NCBI GenBank assembly: GCA_025149285.1
Contig: CP102274.1
Location: 3,436,001 to 3,500,000, forward strand
DNA: 64,000 nt
DNA from: Hungatella hathewayi
Lineage (GTDB): Bacteria; Bacillota; Clostridia; Lachnospirales; Lachnospiraceae
Direction: 5' to 3'
How positions within the stretch are numbered: the first letter of the stretch is position 1; each line of letters begins with the position of its first letter. Shown piece after piece: positions 40,856 through 50,843 of this stretch. Position numbers and translations under genes: made by a program. The notes under the pieces were generated by a model. That model worked only from the letters and a program-made list of their open reading frames with translations. It was not told the DNA's origin and did not search any database.

Positions 40856-42517
40856 TCACACCCGGAAGCAGCTTCCTCCGATAAATTCCCGTATGATTGA
40901 GTTATTGGGAATCGTCTCGCTGTTTACCCCCAGGAAGTAATCCAGGAACTTAAGCAGGCGCTTGGCCTCCATATATTCTTCCGACTCCCTTGGAATCCCA
41001 AACAGAAGCGGTTCCGCATACTGCTTTAAAACCGCAAGTTCATATACCGTGGCAGAGTTAAACATCATATCGGCGGATTCCTGGAACGGAAAAATATACT
41101 GCTCTTCCCCGTGTCTTACCGTCGGCCACATACGGATCGTATCCTGGGCGGAGGCGCCTCTCGTCCTGGCATCCCGGACCATGCGGCGCAGCAGGCGGCA
41201 GTCCGTGGTGGGAATCCGGTTGTGTTCGTCAACGTTGAGCTGGGTCAGCGCGCTGACGTAGATGCGGAATTTGCTTTCCGCCGGAAGGGAATAGGAAAGC
41301 CGGTCATTCAAGCAGTGGATTCCCTCAATTACCAGGATATCGTCTCTTCCCAGCTTTAACATGTCTCCGTGGTATTCCCGCATTCCCGTCTTAAAATTAT
41401 AGCGCGGCATCTCTACGGTATCACCGGCCAGCAGGGCCGTCATATCCTTGTTAAACTGTTCTACGTCCAGGCACTCCAGCACCTCGTAGTTATAGCTTCC
41501 ATCGGGATTTTTCGGACTGTCCACCCGGTTGACAAAGTAATCATCCACGCCGATCGGATGGGGAATCATCCCCTGTGCCTTTAGCTGGATCGACAGCCGG
41601 TGGGAAAATGACGTCTTGCCGGAGGACGACGGACCAGCGATCATCACGAATTTTTTATCCCGCTCTTTCGTGACCTTTTCGGCAATCTCAGCGATCTTTT
41701 TTTCCTGAAGGGCCTCCTGAATCAGGATCAGTCTGCTGATGTCTCCCTTCGCGATCACCTCGTTCAGCTCCCCAACATGGGAGACATTCAGGCGTTCGCC
41801 CCACTTTACGCTTTCCTTCAGCACCTGGAAAAGCTTCTGTTTCTTCTCCGCCTCAAATACCGGGACCTCTTTGGGATTATCCTTCTGGGGCAGCATCAGC
41901 ATGAAGCCGTCATCGTACAGAAACAGGTCAAAATACTTGATATATCCCGTATTCTGTACCATATAGCCATAGTAGTAATCTTCAAAACCGCCGATGCTGT
42001 AGATGTTGACGCGCGATACCCGGCGGTAGCGGAACAGACGTTCCTTGTCATACATGCGGTGTCTGTGAAACAGCTCAATGGCGTCATCCGTATTCTCGCT
42101 CCGCTTCATGATGGGGATCTTCTCTTCCACATACTCGTGCATCCGGGCCTTCACGCGGCCGATCAGTTCCTCTGTCAGCGTAAAGCTGCCGTGGGGTTCA
42201 ATATAATAGCCTTTTCCGAGGGAAAAATCCACGGTAACCTTCTCGATCTTTTCCACTCCCACCACATCGTAAAATGCCTTCAGCATCAGGAAGGTAGCGC
42301 TCCTGTGGTACGTCTGGATTCCCGGCTGATCCCTGCCTGTGTAGAACTCCAGCCTGCAGTCAAATTTCACTTTTTTATGAAGCTCCCGGAGCTTTCCGTT
42401 TATCCGCACCAGCAGAATGTCGTCCTCGTACTGCGGCTGATATTCCTCCGCGATCTCCAGGTACGTCGTCCCGTTGGGATATTCCTTTGTTACATCACCG
42501 ATTGTTACGAATGCCAT
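40856..42517 (-). CDS. TGS-fused nucleoside (uridine-type) kinase
   Basis: Protein of 553 residues with an N-terminal TGS/threonyl-tRNA-synthetase-like part and a C-terminal kinase. Residues 1-65 fit TGS and 65-230 the SAD-like region with HRHRMYDKERLFRYRR. Around 290 the P-loop GPSSSGKTSFS begins a uridine-kinase-like domain with DDYFVNR, PRYNFKTG and a VIEGIHCLND motif. The zinc/catalytic residues of a tRNA synthetase are absent. The fusion is common in clostridia. It likely phosphorylates a nucleoside; substrate unknown. GGAGG precedes the ATG. Confidence 0.88.
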   Translation of the reverse strand: MAFVTIGDVTKEYPNGTTYLEIAEEYQPQYEDDILLVRINGKLRELHKKVKFDCRLEFYTGRDQPGIQTYHRSATFLMLKAFYDVVGVEKIEKVTVDFSLGKGYYIEPHGSFTLTEELIGRVKARMHEYVEEKIPIMKRSENTDDAIELFHRHRMYDKERLFRYRRVSRVNIYSIGGFEDYYYGYMVQNTGYIKYFDLFLYDDGFMLMLPQKDNPKEVPVFEAEKKQKLFQVLKESVKWGERLNVSHVGELNEVIAKGDISRLILIQEALQEKKIAEIAEKVTKERDKKFVMIAGPSSSGKTSFSHRLSIQLKAQGMIPHPIGVDDYFVNRVDSPKNPDGSYNYEVLECLDVEQFNKDMTALLAGDTVEMPRYNFKTGMREYHGDMLKLGRDDILVIEGIHCLNDRLSYSLPAESKFRIYVSALTQLNVDEHNRIPTTDCRLLRRMVRDARTRGASAQDTIRMWPTVRHGEEQYIFPFQESADMMFNSATVYELAVLKQYAEPLLFGIPRESEEYMEAKRLLKFLDYFLGVNSETIPNNSIIREFIGGSCFRV

Positions 42518-42578
42518 CTGTTACCTCCTTGTTGGTTCCCCGTTGCCTGCGGCGGGGGGCTTTGAATGTACCAGGCTG

Positions 42579-43388
42579 TTAAAGCACGGCCGCCGGAAAC
42601 GCCGCTGCCGCTTTATGGATCTCCAGGCGCCCTCCGAATTCACGCTCCAGATAATCAGCCATAAATCCGATAAACAGGTGCTCAAGACCGTAATGCCCCG
42701 CATCCAGAACAGTCAGATGATTGGCTGCGGCATCGATCCCCTCATGATGCCCGATATCGCCGGTGACGAGCACTTCGGCTCCGGCCTTCTCCGCAAATGC
42801 AATAGAGCTCTTTCCCGATCCGGGGGCAATCGCCACACGCGTTACCGTCTCTCCTGCCGCATGTTCTCCGTAAACGGTGATAAACGGCAGATGAAACCGC
42901 TCTTTGACCAGCAGCGCCAGTTCCTTTACCGTCATTGCGGAAGGAAGAAGCCCCACTTTACCGATCCCGTATTCGACAGGCCTTCCGTCTGTCTCCATGG
43001 TTCCGGCAACCTCCAGGACACGCGTCTCCGACAGTCCCAGCCGCTCTGCCGCCAGATCGGCCATACAGCCGGGAGCAGCGTCAAAATTCGTATGCATAGC
43101 GTAATAATTCACATTGTACTGAATTAATTCCATCACCCTGCGGGCTATGAAGTCATCGTCATTGACCTTCCTAAGCGGTTTAAAAATAAGCGGATGGTGT
43201 GTGAGTAAAAGATCCGCCCGCATCCGGACGGCTTCCTCCACCACCTCGTCTGTGGCATCCAGTGCGATTAAGATCCTGTGAATCTCCCGTTCCCGCCAGC
43301 CGACCAGCAGACCGACATTATCCCACTCACAGGCGCAGTCCGCCGGCGCCAGTGTCTCAAGCTTCTGTATCAGTTCCAAGCATTTCAT
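42579..43388 (-). CDS. Nif3-like dinuclear metal centre protein
   Basis: YqfO/Nif3-family protein of 269 residues, the short form without the central insertion. The metal ligands appear in LLTHHPLIF, YAMHTNFDAA and VTGDIGHHEG. The start at 43388 uses AAGGAGG inside trmK and overlaps that gene by 32 bp. Members form hexamers. Their role is not settled; GTP cyclohydrolase-like activity has been proposed for one group. It is next to trmK in most Firmicutes. Confidence 0.92.
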   Translation of the reverse strand: MKCLELIQKLETLAPADCACEWDNVGLLVGWREREIHRILIALDATDEVVEEAVRMRADLLLTHHPLIFKPLRKVNDDDFIARRVMELIQYNVNYYAMHTNFDAAPGCMADLAAERLGLSETRVLEVAGTMETDGRPVEYGIGKVGLLPSAMTVKELALLVKERFHLPFITVYGEHAAGETVTRVAIAPGSGKSSIAFAEKAGAEVLVTGDIGHHEGIDAAANHLTVLDAGHYGLEHLFIGFMADYLEREFGGRLEIHKAAAAFPAAVL

Positions 43389-44073
43389 CCTGTGCCTCCT
43401 TGTTCCAGGCCAGCTTTTCCATCATTTCCACGCGGCGTTTTAAGGCTGCGGGCGTATCGCTGTCCTTTAGTGTATCCAGAATCTGTTCCAGCTGTTCCTG
43501 TTCTTTCTTCAGAAATTCTGCGAGAACAGGATTTTTCTGCCGGATCAGCCGGCTTCCATACAGGTAATGCGGTTCAGAGTCGTTTTCCCCGGATAAACCG
43601 CCCCGGGTCACCCCCATCACCGTATAGTATTTTCCATCTTCCTTCATCATAGTCTCCCGAACAATGGAAAATGACTCTTTTTCCAGGAAACGGCGCACTT
43701 TATCCAGTTCCGACTGCGGGGAAAGGACCCAGTATCCGATGGTCTCCCACAGGCTGCGTCCCGCCTCCAGAATATGTATGACCAGTTCACCCCCCATACC
43801 CGCGATCACGACACAGTCCGCTTCTCCCGGTTTCAGCCCTGTCAGTCCGTCGCTTAAGCGGACATCGATTCTGTTTTCGAGTCCGGCTTCCGCCACGTGT
43901 GCCTTAGCGCGCTCCAGCGGGCCTTTTCTCACATCCATGGCTACCGCGTGCTCTGCCAAGCCTTCTCTTACCAGGTAAATGGGAACGTAACCGTGGTCCG
44001 TCCCTATATCAGCAATGTTGCTTCCTTTGGGAACAAAGGAAGCAACCGTTTCTAACCGTTTTGACAGTTTCAT
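43357..44073 (-). CDS. trmK: tRNA (adenine(22)-N(1))-methyltransferase TrmK
   Basis: SAM-dependent methyltransferase of 238 residues. The N-terminus carries VPKGSNIADIGTDHGYVPIYLV (SAM motif I), then AMDVRKGPLERA, the DCVVIAGMGGELVIHIL motif typical of TrmK and the C-terminal coiled region. It methylates A22 of some tRNAs. It lies 16 bp after rpoD in the dgt-dnaG-rpoD-trmK-nif3 order. Confidence 0.94.
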   Translation of the reverse strand: MKLSKRLETVASFVPKGSNIADIGTDHGYVPIYLVREGLAEHAVAMDVRKGPLERAKAHVAEAGLENRIDVRLSDGLTGLKPGEADCVVIAGMGGELVIHILEAGRSLWETIGYWVLSPQSELDKVRRFLEKESFSIVRETMMKEDGKYYTVMGVTRGGLSGENDSEPHYLYGSRLIRQKNPVLAEFLKKEQEQLEQILDTLKDSDTPAALKRRVEMMEKLAWNKEAQDEMLGTDTEA

Positions 44074-44089
44074 ATATACAGCTCCAATA

Positions 44090-45298
44090 TCAATCGTCTA
44101 AATAGTCTTTCAGCTTTTTGCTCCGGCTCGGATGGCGGAGCTTCCGCAGAGCTTTGGCCTCGATCTGGCGGATACGCTCTCTCGTCACGTTAAACTCCCG
44201 GCCGACCTCTTCCAGCGTCCTCGGCCGTCCGTCGTCGAGACCGAACCGCAGGCGGAGCACCTTCTGCTCTCTCTCCGTCAGGGTATCAAGAACCTCCATA
44301 AGCTGCTCGTGAAGCATCGTAAAGGTAGCCGCGTCCGCCGGGACTGCCACCTGATCATCCTGGATGAAGTCACCCAGATGACTGTCTTCCTCTTCGCCGA
44401 TGGGAGTCTCTAAAGAAACCGGCTCCTGGGATACCTTCATGATCTCCCTCACCCGCTCCACCGGCATGTCCACCCTCGATGCGACCTCCTCCGGCGACGG
44501 TTCTCTGCCCAGCTCCTGTAAAAGCTGCCTTGAAACCCGCACGAGACGGTTAATGGTCTCCACCATATGAACGGGAATCCGGATGGTACGGGCCTGGTCC
44601 GCAATCGCGCGCGTGATGGCCTGGCGAATCCACCAGGTTGCATAGGTGCTGAATTTATAGCCCTTCCTGTAATCGAACTTTTCCACGGCCTTGATAAGCC
44701 CCAAATTGCCTTCCTGGATCAGATCGAGAAACTGCATGCCGCGTCCCACATACCGCTTGGCGATGCTGACTACCAGTCTTAAGTTTGCTTCGGTCAGCTT
44801 CTCCTTGGCCAGTTCATCTCCCAGCTCAATCTTCTTGGCCAGTTCAATCTCATCGTCACTGGATAAGAGAGGAACCTTGCCGATCTCCTTTAGATACATG
44901 CGGACAGGATCCTCGACACTGATGCCCTCAGGAACGGAGAGATCGATGTGCTCCATATCGATTTCTTCCTCTTCCTCCAGCTCCTCCTCGATAAATAAGT
45001 CGGGATCCAGTTCCAAGTCTTCATCCTCATTGATCTGAAGAACGTCCACTTTATTCGTCTCCAGGAAATCATAGATCCGGTCCAGCCGGTCTGCATCCAG
45101 CACAGTGCCTGCAAAGAAGTCAAGCACTTCCTGGTTTTCCAGAACATTCTTTTTCTTTTTCGCCAGCAGAAGCAGCTGATTCAACTGTTCCTCAAATGCA
45201 GCCTGCTCTTCTGCGGCCCTCAGTTCTGCTTCCCTGGCCTCGTCCACCTTCTTTGATGATGACAGCTTCTCTGCCGTTCTCTTAACATTCTCGCCCAT
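44090..45298 (-). CDS. rpoD: Primary RNA polymerase sigma factor
   Basis: Housekeeping sigma factor of 402 residues from the ATG at 45298; an upstream in-frame GTG is less likely. A region 1.1-like acidic N-terminus precedes region 1.2 ([19 protein letters not shown]), region 2 ([35 protein letters not shown]), region 3 and region 4 ([26 protein letters not shown]). It directs recognition of the TTGACA/TATAAT promoters seen in this window. It lies between dnaG and trmK. Confidence 0.97.
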   Translation of the reverse strand: MGENVKRTAEKLSSSKKVDEAREAELRAAEEQAAFEEQLNQLLLLAKKKKNVLENQEVLDFFAGTVLDADRLDRIYDFLETNKVDVLQINEDEDLELDPDLFIEEELEEEEEIDMEHIDLSVPEGISVEDPVRMYLKEIGKVPLLSSDDEIELAKKIELGDELAKEKLTEANLRLVVSIAKRYVGRGMQFLDLIQEGNLGLIKAVEKFDYRKGYKFSTYATWWIRQAITRAIADQARTIRIPVHMVETINRLVRVSRQLLQELGREPSPEEVASRVDMPVERVREIMKVSQEPVSLETPIGEEEDSHLGDFIQDDQVAVPADAATFTMLHEQLMEVLDTLTEREQKVLRLRFGLDDGRPRTLEEVGREFNVTRERIRQIEAKALRKLRHPSRSKKLKDYLDD

Positions 45299-45337
45299 GT
45301 TCTTCCATCCTTCCACAGCTTGCCTATAGTGTTCACC

Positions 45338-47101
45338 CTAATCCAGTGAAATATGCAGATCCTTTAACGCCGCCTGTTCCCTGATGATTCTCTGCAGCTC
45401 CTCGATCCCGGCTGCATTGCGGCTGGCATAATCAAGGCTGTTCTTTTTCACCTTCATGATCGTTTCTGAAAATGCCTTCTTCTGTTCTTCATTATCCAGG
45501 GATTCTTTCAGGCTTGCATTAAAAAGTCCCGCAACCACCCGGTACTGTTCTTCATCGTTAATAAAATGATTCAGGATTTCTGCCGGGTTCAAATTCCCGG
45601 CGGCGTGTCCGTCAAATACCATCCTGGCAACCTGATGGTACAGATCTTCAATAAAATCATCGGGAGTGATAATTCCCTCTATCTTGTCAAACAGGAACGG
45701 ATTCTCGATCAGCCATGTGAGGAGAAGCCTTTGGGACTGATTTTTCCCGTCTTCCCTGTCCTTTTTCTTCTTGACAGACGTGCTTTCTTCCTCCTCACGG
45801 GGAGACACCGGCCCCAGTCTCGCCCCCATGCGGTTTACCAGGCGCTTTAAGTCCTCGTAATTGATAAAAAATTCCCGCGACACAGCTTCTAAATAGTTGT
45901 CCCGCTCCAGGGCTTCCGGAAATTCACAGAGCTTCTTTGCCACCTGATTATAGAATTCGGTCTTCTGCTCCGGATCTTCCATCTCGTAGTTTCTTTTCAG
46001 CACATCAATTTCGAATAAAAAGCTGTTTCTCGCCTGTTCGATCCGCTCACGGAACGCTTCGGCCCCCATGTTCTTGATAAATTCATCAGGGTCTTTGTAC
46101 GGCTGCATGTTCAGCACCCGGATGGATATGCCGACATCGCGCAGAATCGGGATCGCCCTCAGAGCGGCCTTCGTCCCCGCTCCGTCGCTGTCGTACGTCA
46201 GAACCACCTTATCCGTGTAGCGCTTTAAGAGCGCCGCATGCTGCGTCGTAAATGCCGTTCCCAGTGACGCCACCGCATTGGTGAAGCCGGCCTGGTGCAT
46301 GGCGATGACATCCATATAGCCTTCGCAGATCAGTATGTATTTTTCCCTGGAAAGTCTTGCATAGTTCAGACCATAAAGATTCCGGCTTTTATCGAACAGC
46401 TTCGTCTCCGGAGAGTTTAAGTATTTCGGTTCCCCGGCCCCCATCACGCGGCCGCCGAAACCAATGACGCGGTTGTTCACATCCATGATGGGGAACATGA
46501 CGCGGTTCCAGAACTTGTCATGGGCTCCCCGTTCCTCGATGGTGACCAGACCTGTCTCCTTTAAGATCCTGTCGTCGTATCCTTTTGCCCTTAAATACCG
46601 GTATAAATCGTCACTGGTCTTATTGGCAAAACCAAGTCCGAAATGGCGGATGGTATCGTCGGACAGCTGCCTGTCCCTCAAATACCGGTAGCCCGCCTCC
46701 CCCTGCGGATTGGTGAGCTGGTAATAGTAATAATTCGCCGCCATGCGGTTAATCTCCAGCAGGGCCGTCCGCAGATCCGCAGCCTCCTTCGCTTCTTTGC
46801 TGTACTCCTGCTTCGGAAGCGCCACACCGGCCCTGTCGGCCAGCATCTGAAGCGCTTCCATAAAGGAATAATTCTCATATTCCATCACAAACGTAATCAC
46901 ATTGCCTCCGGCGCCGCAGCCAAAACAGTAATACATCTGTTTGGAGGGCGACACGGAGAAGGAAGGTGATTTCTCATTGTGAAACGGGCAGAGTCCGAAG
47001 TAGTTGCTCCCCTTCTTCTGCAGCTTCACGTATCCTGAAATCACATCCACGATATCGTTTTTCATCCTGACTTCTTCTACTACTTCTTCCGGATATCGCA
47101 T
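45338..47101 (-). CDS. dnaG: DNA primase
   Basis: Replication primase of 587 residues. The N-terminal zinc ribbon CPFHNEKSPSFSV ... CFGCGAGGN is followed by the RNA polymerase basin (GFANKTSD, FWNRVMFPI) and the TOPRIM motif ILICEGYMDVIA with LTYDSDGAG. The C-terminal 130 residues are the helicase-interaction region. GGGAGG precedes the ATG. It is followed by rpoD after 39 bp. Confidence 0.97.
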   Translation of the reverse strand: MRYPEEVVEEVRMKNDIVDVISGYVKLQKKGSNYFGLCPFHNEKSPSFSVSPSKQMYYCFGCGAGGNVITFVMEYENYSFMEALQMLADRAGVALPKQEYSKEAKEAADLRTALLEINRMAANYYYYQLTNPQGEAGYRYLRDRQLSDDTIRHFGLGFANKTSDDLYRYLRAKGYDDRILKETGLVTIEERGAHDKFWNRVMFPIMDVNNRVIGFGGRVMGAGEPKYLNSPETKLFDKSRNLYGLNYARLSREKYILICEGYMDVIAMHQAGFTNAVASLGTAFTTQHAALLKRYTDKVVLTYDSDGAGTKAALRAIPILRDVGISIRVLNMQPYKDPDEFIKNMGAEAFRERIEQARNSFLFEIDVLKRNYEMEDPEQKTEFYNQVAKKLCEFPEALERDNYLEAVSREFFINYEDLKRLVNRMGARLGPVSPREEEESTSVKKKKDREDGKNQSQRLLLTWLIENPFLFDKIEGIITPDDFIEDLYHQVARMVFDGHAAGNLNPAEILNHFINDEEQYRVVAGLFNASLKESLDNEEQKKAFSETIMKVKKNSLDYASRNAAGIEELQRIIREQAALKDLHISLD

Positions 47102-47133
47102 GAAATTTCACACCTCCCTGATTCCCTTAACTG

Positions 47134-48144
47134 TCAGATATCCTTCCAGGCCTTTGGGACGAACAGCTCTTCGAACTTGTCGATGGCGTAGCTGTCACTC
47201 ATCCCCGCTATGTAATCGCATACCACGCGTTCACGGTTTTCATGGCGTACATCCATCAGATAATGGTATTCCGCCGGGAGCTTATCCGTATGCTCCATAT
47301 AATAGTTAAACAGCATCACAATGAGATGCTGGGCCTTTCCTTCTTCCGCCTTGGGTACGTCGCTCCGGTATACGTTCTCGAACATCCAGGTGCGGAGCCC
47401 CTGCATGGCTTCCTCCATATGGGGCGACATGATAATCTCCGGCTTCCCGATGCTTCCCAGGATAATATCATGTATCAGATTATTCAGACGCTCCCGTACG
47501 CTGTGTCCCAGGACATCCGTAAAACACGCAGGCAGATCTTCCTCCACAAACATCCTGGCGCGGATCGCATCGTCGATATCGTGATTGATGTAGGCGATCT
47601 TATCGGACAGCCGTACAATCTTTCCCTCCAGCGTAGACGGTCTTCCGCTCGTTCTGTGGTTTAAGATGCCGTCGCGGACTTCCCAGGTTAAATTAAGGCC
47701 TCTCCCGTTTTTTTCCAGAACCTCCACCACCCGGACGCTCTGCCGGTAGTGGGCAAATCCTTCCGAGCAGATCTTGCCCAGAACCGCCTCCCCGGAATGG
47801 CCGAAGGGCGTATGCCCCAGATCGTGCCCCAGTGCTATGGCCTCTGTCAGATCCTCGTTCATACGCAGCGCCCTGGCAATGGTCCTTGCAATCTGCGCTA
47901 CCTCCAGAGTATGGGTAAGCCGCGTCCGGTAGTGGTCGCCTTCCGGCGCCAGAAAGACCTGTGTCTTGTGCTTCAGCCTGCGAAATGCTTTACAGTGAAT
48001 AATCCGGTCACGGTCACGCTGATAAACGGGCCGTATGTCACACGGTTCTTCCTCTCTGTCCCTTCCTTTCGAATTCCTGCTGAGTGAGGCGTAAGGACTT
48101 AACGTTTCTGCTTCCCAGGATTCCGTAGATTCCCTGATATTCAT
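47134..48144 (-). CDS. dgt: Deoxyguanosinetriphosphate triphosphohydrolase-like protein
   Basis: HD-domain dNTP triphosphohydrolase of 336 residues. Motifs are FRRLKHKTQVFLAPEGDHYRTRLTHTLEVAQIA with the first His, EAIALGHDLGHTPFGH with the HD doublet, and LSDKIAYINHDIDDA with the final Asp. It removes triphosphate from dNTPs. GGAGGTGACTC precedes the ATG. It heads the dnaG-rpoD cluster, a normal Firmicutes order. Its extended -10 promoter (TGATATAAT, about 48245) and a CCGCC/GGCGG leader hairpin (near 48180) lie upstream. Confidence 0.93.
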   Translation of the reverse strand: MNIRESTESWEAETLSPYASLSRNSKGRDREEEPCDIRPVYQRDRDRIIHCKAFRRLKHKTQVFLAPEGDHYRTRLTHTLEVAQIARTIARALRMNEDLTEAIALGHDLGHTPFGHSGEAVLGKICSEGFAHYRQSVRVVEVLEKNGRGLNLTWEVRDGILNHRTSGRPSTLEGKIVRLSDKIAYINHDIDDAIRARMFVEEDLPACFTDVLGHSVRERLNNLIHDIILGSIGKPEIIMSPHMEEAMQGLRTWMFENVYRSDVPKAEEGKAQHLIVMLFNYYMEHTDKLPAEYHYLMDVRHENRERVVCDYIAGMSDSYAIDKFEELFVPKAWKDI

Positions 48145-48348
48145 GAGTCACCTCCATCCTGTCTCAATCATCCGGCCCTCCGCCTTAAGCGGCGGAAGGA
48201 TCCTCGCTTATTCCATTAAATAAAAACCCAAAGTTATGTTACATTATATCATATTTTCAGTAACTTTAATACCCTATATTTAATGTTTTTGATTTTTTGC
48301 GATGGATGCCGCGCCATGTTCTTCCTCATGCGATTCAGCATTTTTAAC

Positions 48349-48412
48349 GAAAAAAAGGAAGAAGCTCCCACGGAAAACCAGGTGCCGCTAAAAGCCCTGA
48401 ATTCCATGGGAG
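48349..48412 (-). terminator. Terminator of the glycine cleavage operon
   Basis: On the minus strand CTCCCATGGAA (48412-48402) pairs with TTCCGTGGGAG (48375-48365), followed by a T-rich tract with seven or more Ts. It follows the lipoamide dehydrogenase stop by about 10 bp. Confidence 0.75.
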
Positions 48413-48421
48413 TTTCCTGTT

Positions 48422-49813
48422 TTATTTATTCTTCTTTTCCATACATAATGATTCTGCGGCCTCTCCGATCCCTTCGCAGAACGTCGGATGCGGCATGATC
48501 ACCGCTGCCAGATCCTCGGCCGTCAGTCCCTTTGAAACAGCCAGTTCCAGTTCGCCGATCATATCGGTTGCTCTGGCGCACATGAGCCCGGCGCCCAGGA
48601 TGCGGCCGGTATCCTTTTCCGCGACTATTTTTAAGAAGCCGCGGTCCTGCATGGACAACACGGACTTTCCGTTTACGGACATAATATATTTTCCCGTAAC
48701 AGCCTCTATGCCGGCGGCTTTTGCCTCGTCGGCGGTGAGGCCGGCACAGGCAATCTCCGGATCGGTGTAAACGCAGGATGGGATTACCGCCATGTCTTTT
48801 CCCTTCAGTTCCGGGAACATGGCTGAAACTGCCCGGTAGCCCTCGGCAGAGGCCACATGGGCAAGGCAGACGCCGCCGATGACATCTCCCGCCGCGTAAA
48901 TTCCGGGGACAGAGGTCTCACCGCGCTCGTCGACCAGGATGCGGCCACGTTCCATTTTGATGCGTTCCTGCATTTCCCCGGAGAATAAACCGCTGTCGCA
49001 GGGACGGCGGCCGACTGCCGATAAGATCAGCGGAGCGGAGCACTCACAGGCCTTCTCTTTTTCCGTATAACGGCAGAGATACGTTCCGTCCCCCATCTTT
49101 TCAATCGAAGAAACCATGGCTCCGGTATGAATCTCGACGCCGCGTTTCTTCATAATCATCTTTAAGTTCTGGGAAATCTCTTTGTCCATTCCCGGCAGAA
49201 TCTTGTCCATGGCTTCCAGTACCGTCACCTGACAGCCCAGATCATTATAGACGGTTGCAAACTCCATGCCGATTACTCCGCCTCCTATGATTATGAGACG
49301 GTCCGGAACTGTCTCCTCCTCCAGAATCCCGGTGCTGTTTTTTACACCAGGCAGATCCATGCCGGGAATGGGAAGGGACGATGGCTCAGAACCGGCTGCC
49401 AGCAGGATATACTCTGCGGTAAGCTCCTCTCCTTCCGGCATAACCTTTACCAGATGATCTCCGCAGACCACGCCGTTCCCCCTGTATAAGTCGATCTTCG
49501 CGGCTGCCAGCTGCTTCTCGATGCCGGCGCGTAATTCTTCCACCACGGCATCCTTCCGCTTCTTCAGTTCGGCCATGGAAACGTGCATGCCCTCCGTATG
49601 AAGGCCCGCCGCCTCTGTCTTCTTAACCTCCCGGAAAAGGCCGGTGGTGTGAAGATACGTTTTCGTAGGAATGCAGCCACAGTTTAAACACGTGCCTCCC
49701 ACGTGGGACCGCTCGATCACGGCCGTTCGTTTTCCCGCCTTCGACGCATAAAGAGCCGCCATATAGCCTCCCGGCCCCGCGCCGATTACGATGAGATCGT
49801 AGTGTTTTTCCAT
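48422..49813 (-). CDS. lpdA: Dihydrolipoyl dehydrogenase (L protein)
   Basis: FAD-dependent disulfide oxidoreductase of 463 residues. The FAD site GAGPGGYMAALYA is near the N-terminus, the redox pair is Cys42 and Cys47 in GGTCLNCGCIP, the NAD site is IIGGGVIGMEFA and the active-site His-Glu lies in MPHPTFCEGIGEA. It reoxidises the lipoyl arm of the H protein. As last gene of the gcv operon it completes the glycine cleavage system. Confidence 0.95.
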   Translation of the reverse strand: MEKHYDLIVIGAGPGGYMAALYASKAGKRTAVIERSHVGGTCLNCGCIPTKTYLHTTGLFREVKKTEAAGLHTEGMHVSMAELKKRKDAVVEELRAGIEKQLAAAKIDLYRGNGVVCGDHLVKVMPEGEELTAEYILLAAGSEPSSLPIPGMDLPGVKNSTGILEEETVPDRLIIIGGGVIGMEFATVYNDLGCQVTVLEAMDKILPGMDKEISQNLKMIMKKRGVEIHTGAMVSSIEKMGDGTYLCRYTEKEKACECSAPLILSAVGRRPCDSGLFSGEMQERIKMERGRILVDERGETSVPGIYAAGDVIGGVCLAHVASAEGYRAVSAMFPELKGKDMAVIPSCVYTDPEIACAGLTADEAKAAGIEAVTGKYIMSVNGKSVLSMQDRGFLKIVAEKDTGRILGAGLMCARATDMIGELELAVSKGLTAEDLAAVIMPHPTFCEGIGEAAESLCMEKKNK

Positions 49814-49841
49814 CCAATCCTCCTGTATGGCTTTCTGCCAG

Positions 49842-50843
49842 TTATCTTTCTATCATATTGCAGATCACGTCCTGTAAGTCCCGCCGCATCGTCTCCTGAA
49901 GGAGCGTTACACAGGATAGGGCACTGAAACGGGCCGCGGCCGCATTCCTGCTCCAGACCATGCCGCTCAGAGCCTCCTCCGCGGCCTTTATAAAGTCTGT
50001 GTCCAGCGCATCGGACCAGATCTTTGCTTCCCCGACGCGGCCCTGTTCCACAAGAACCAGTACCTGGACTTCCCCCCACGAAAAACGGGCTGCGGACTCG
50101 TCACTGAACGGAATCTTCCTGCCGTATTTCCAGTCCCAGGAGGCAAAGCGCGCGGTCCGCTCTGCTGCTTCACTTTCGTCCATGCGTTCCGGCGGAAACG
50201 GTCTGACGGGAAGGCCATAGACCTCACCAAAGCTTTCCTCCAGACATTGGCCCATGCGGCGGACCGTCAGATCCGGAACGAACTCGCATAAATTGGTTAC
50301 ACGGCTTCTGACGGAATCCACGCTTTTGGATTTCAGTTTTTCCCTGGAGACGTTTAAATAGTGGGCCATCTCTTCTTTGTCCACAGAGAGCAGAATGGTC
50401 CCGTGGTGACAGCAGAAGTCCCCGGTCTCATAGTATGCGTTGCCGGAAAACTTGCGGCCTTCTGCAGTAATATCGTTGCGGCCGGTCCGTTCCGCATGGA
50501 TGCCCAGCTTTTTCACTGCCCGTAAGATGACCTCCGTCTGTTTTGTGACATCGTAGTTTTCTTTTCTTGTGATAAACGTAAAGTTTAAATTCCCCAGATC
50601 GTGGAACACGGCGCCGCCGCCTGACAGACGTCTTACCAGATGGCCGCCCGCCGCTTCCAGTTCTTCTCTGCGGCATTCTTTCCATGCATTCTGGTTCCTG
50701 CCTATGACTACGGTTTTCTCGTTCTGCCACAGGTAGAGAATGCACTCCTCTTCTTCCACATGGTACAGCAGATACTCCTCCATGCCGAAGTTGGGATAGG
50801 GGTACGTCCCCGGCCCATGAGCCAGGCTCAGAAGGCGGATCAC
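49842..50843 (-). CDS. lplA: Lipoate-protein ligase
   Basis: Enzyme of 333 residues that attaches scavenged lipoate to acceptor proteins, here probably GcvH. Motifs include [48 protein letters not shown] and [18 protein letters not shown]. The C-terminal accessory domain is present ([22 protein letters not shown]). It overlaps gcvPB by 4 bp. Its inclusion ties lipoylation to glycine supply. Confidence 0.93.
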   Translation of the reverse strand: MIRLLSLAHGPGTYPYPNFGMEEYLLYHVEEEECILYLWQNEKTVVIGRNQNAWKECRREELEAAGGHLVRRLSGGGAVFHDLGNLNFTFITRKENYDVTKQTEVILRAVKKLGIHAERTGRNDITAEGRKFSGNAYYETGDFCCHHGTILLSVDKEEMAHYLNVSREKLKSKSVDSVRSRVTNLCEFVPDLTVRRMGQCLEESFGEVYGLPVRPFPPERMDESEAAERTARFASWDWKYGRKIPFSDESAARFSWGEVQVLVLVEQGRVGEAKIWSDALDTDFIKAAEEALSGMVWSRNAAAARFSALSCVTLLQETMRRDLQDVICNMIER

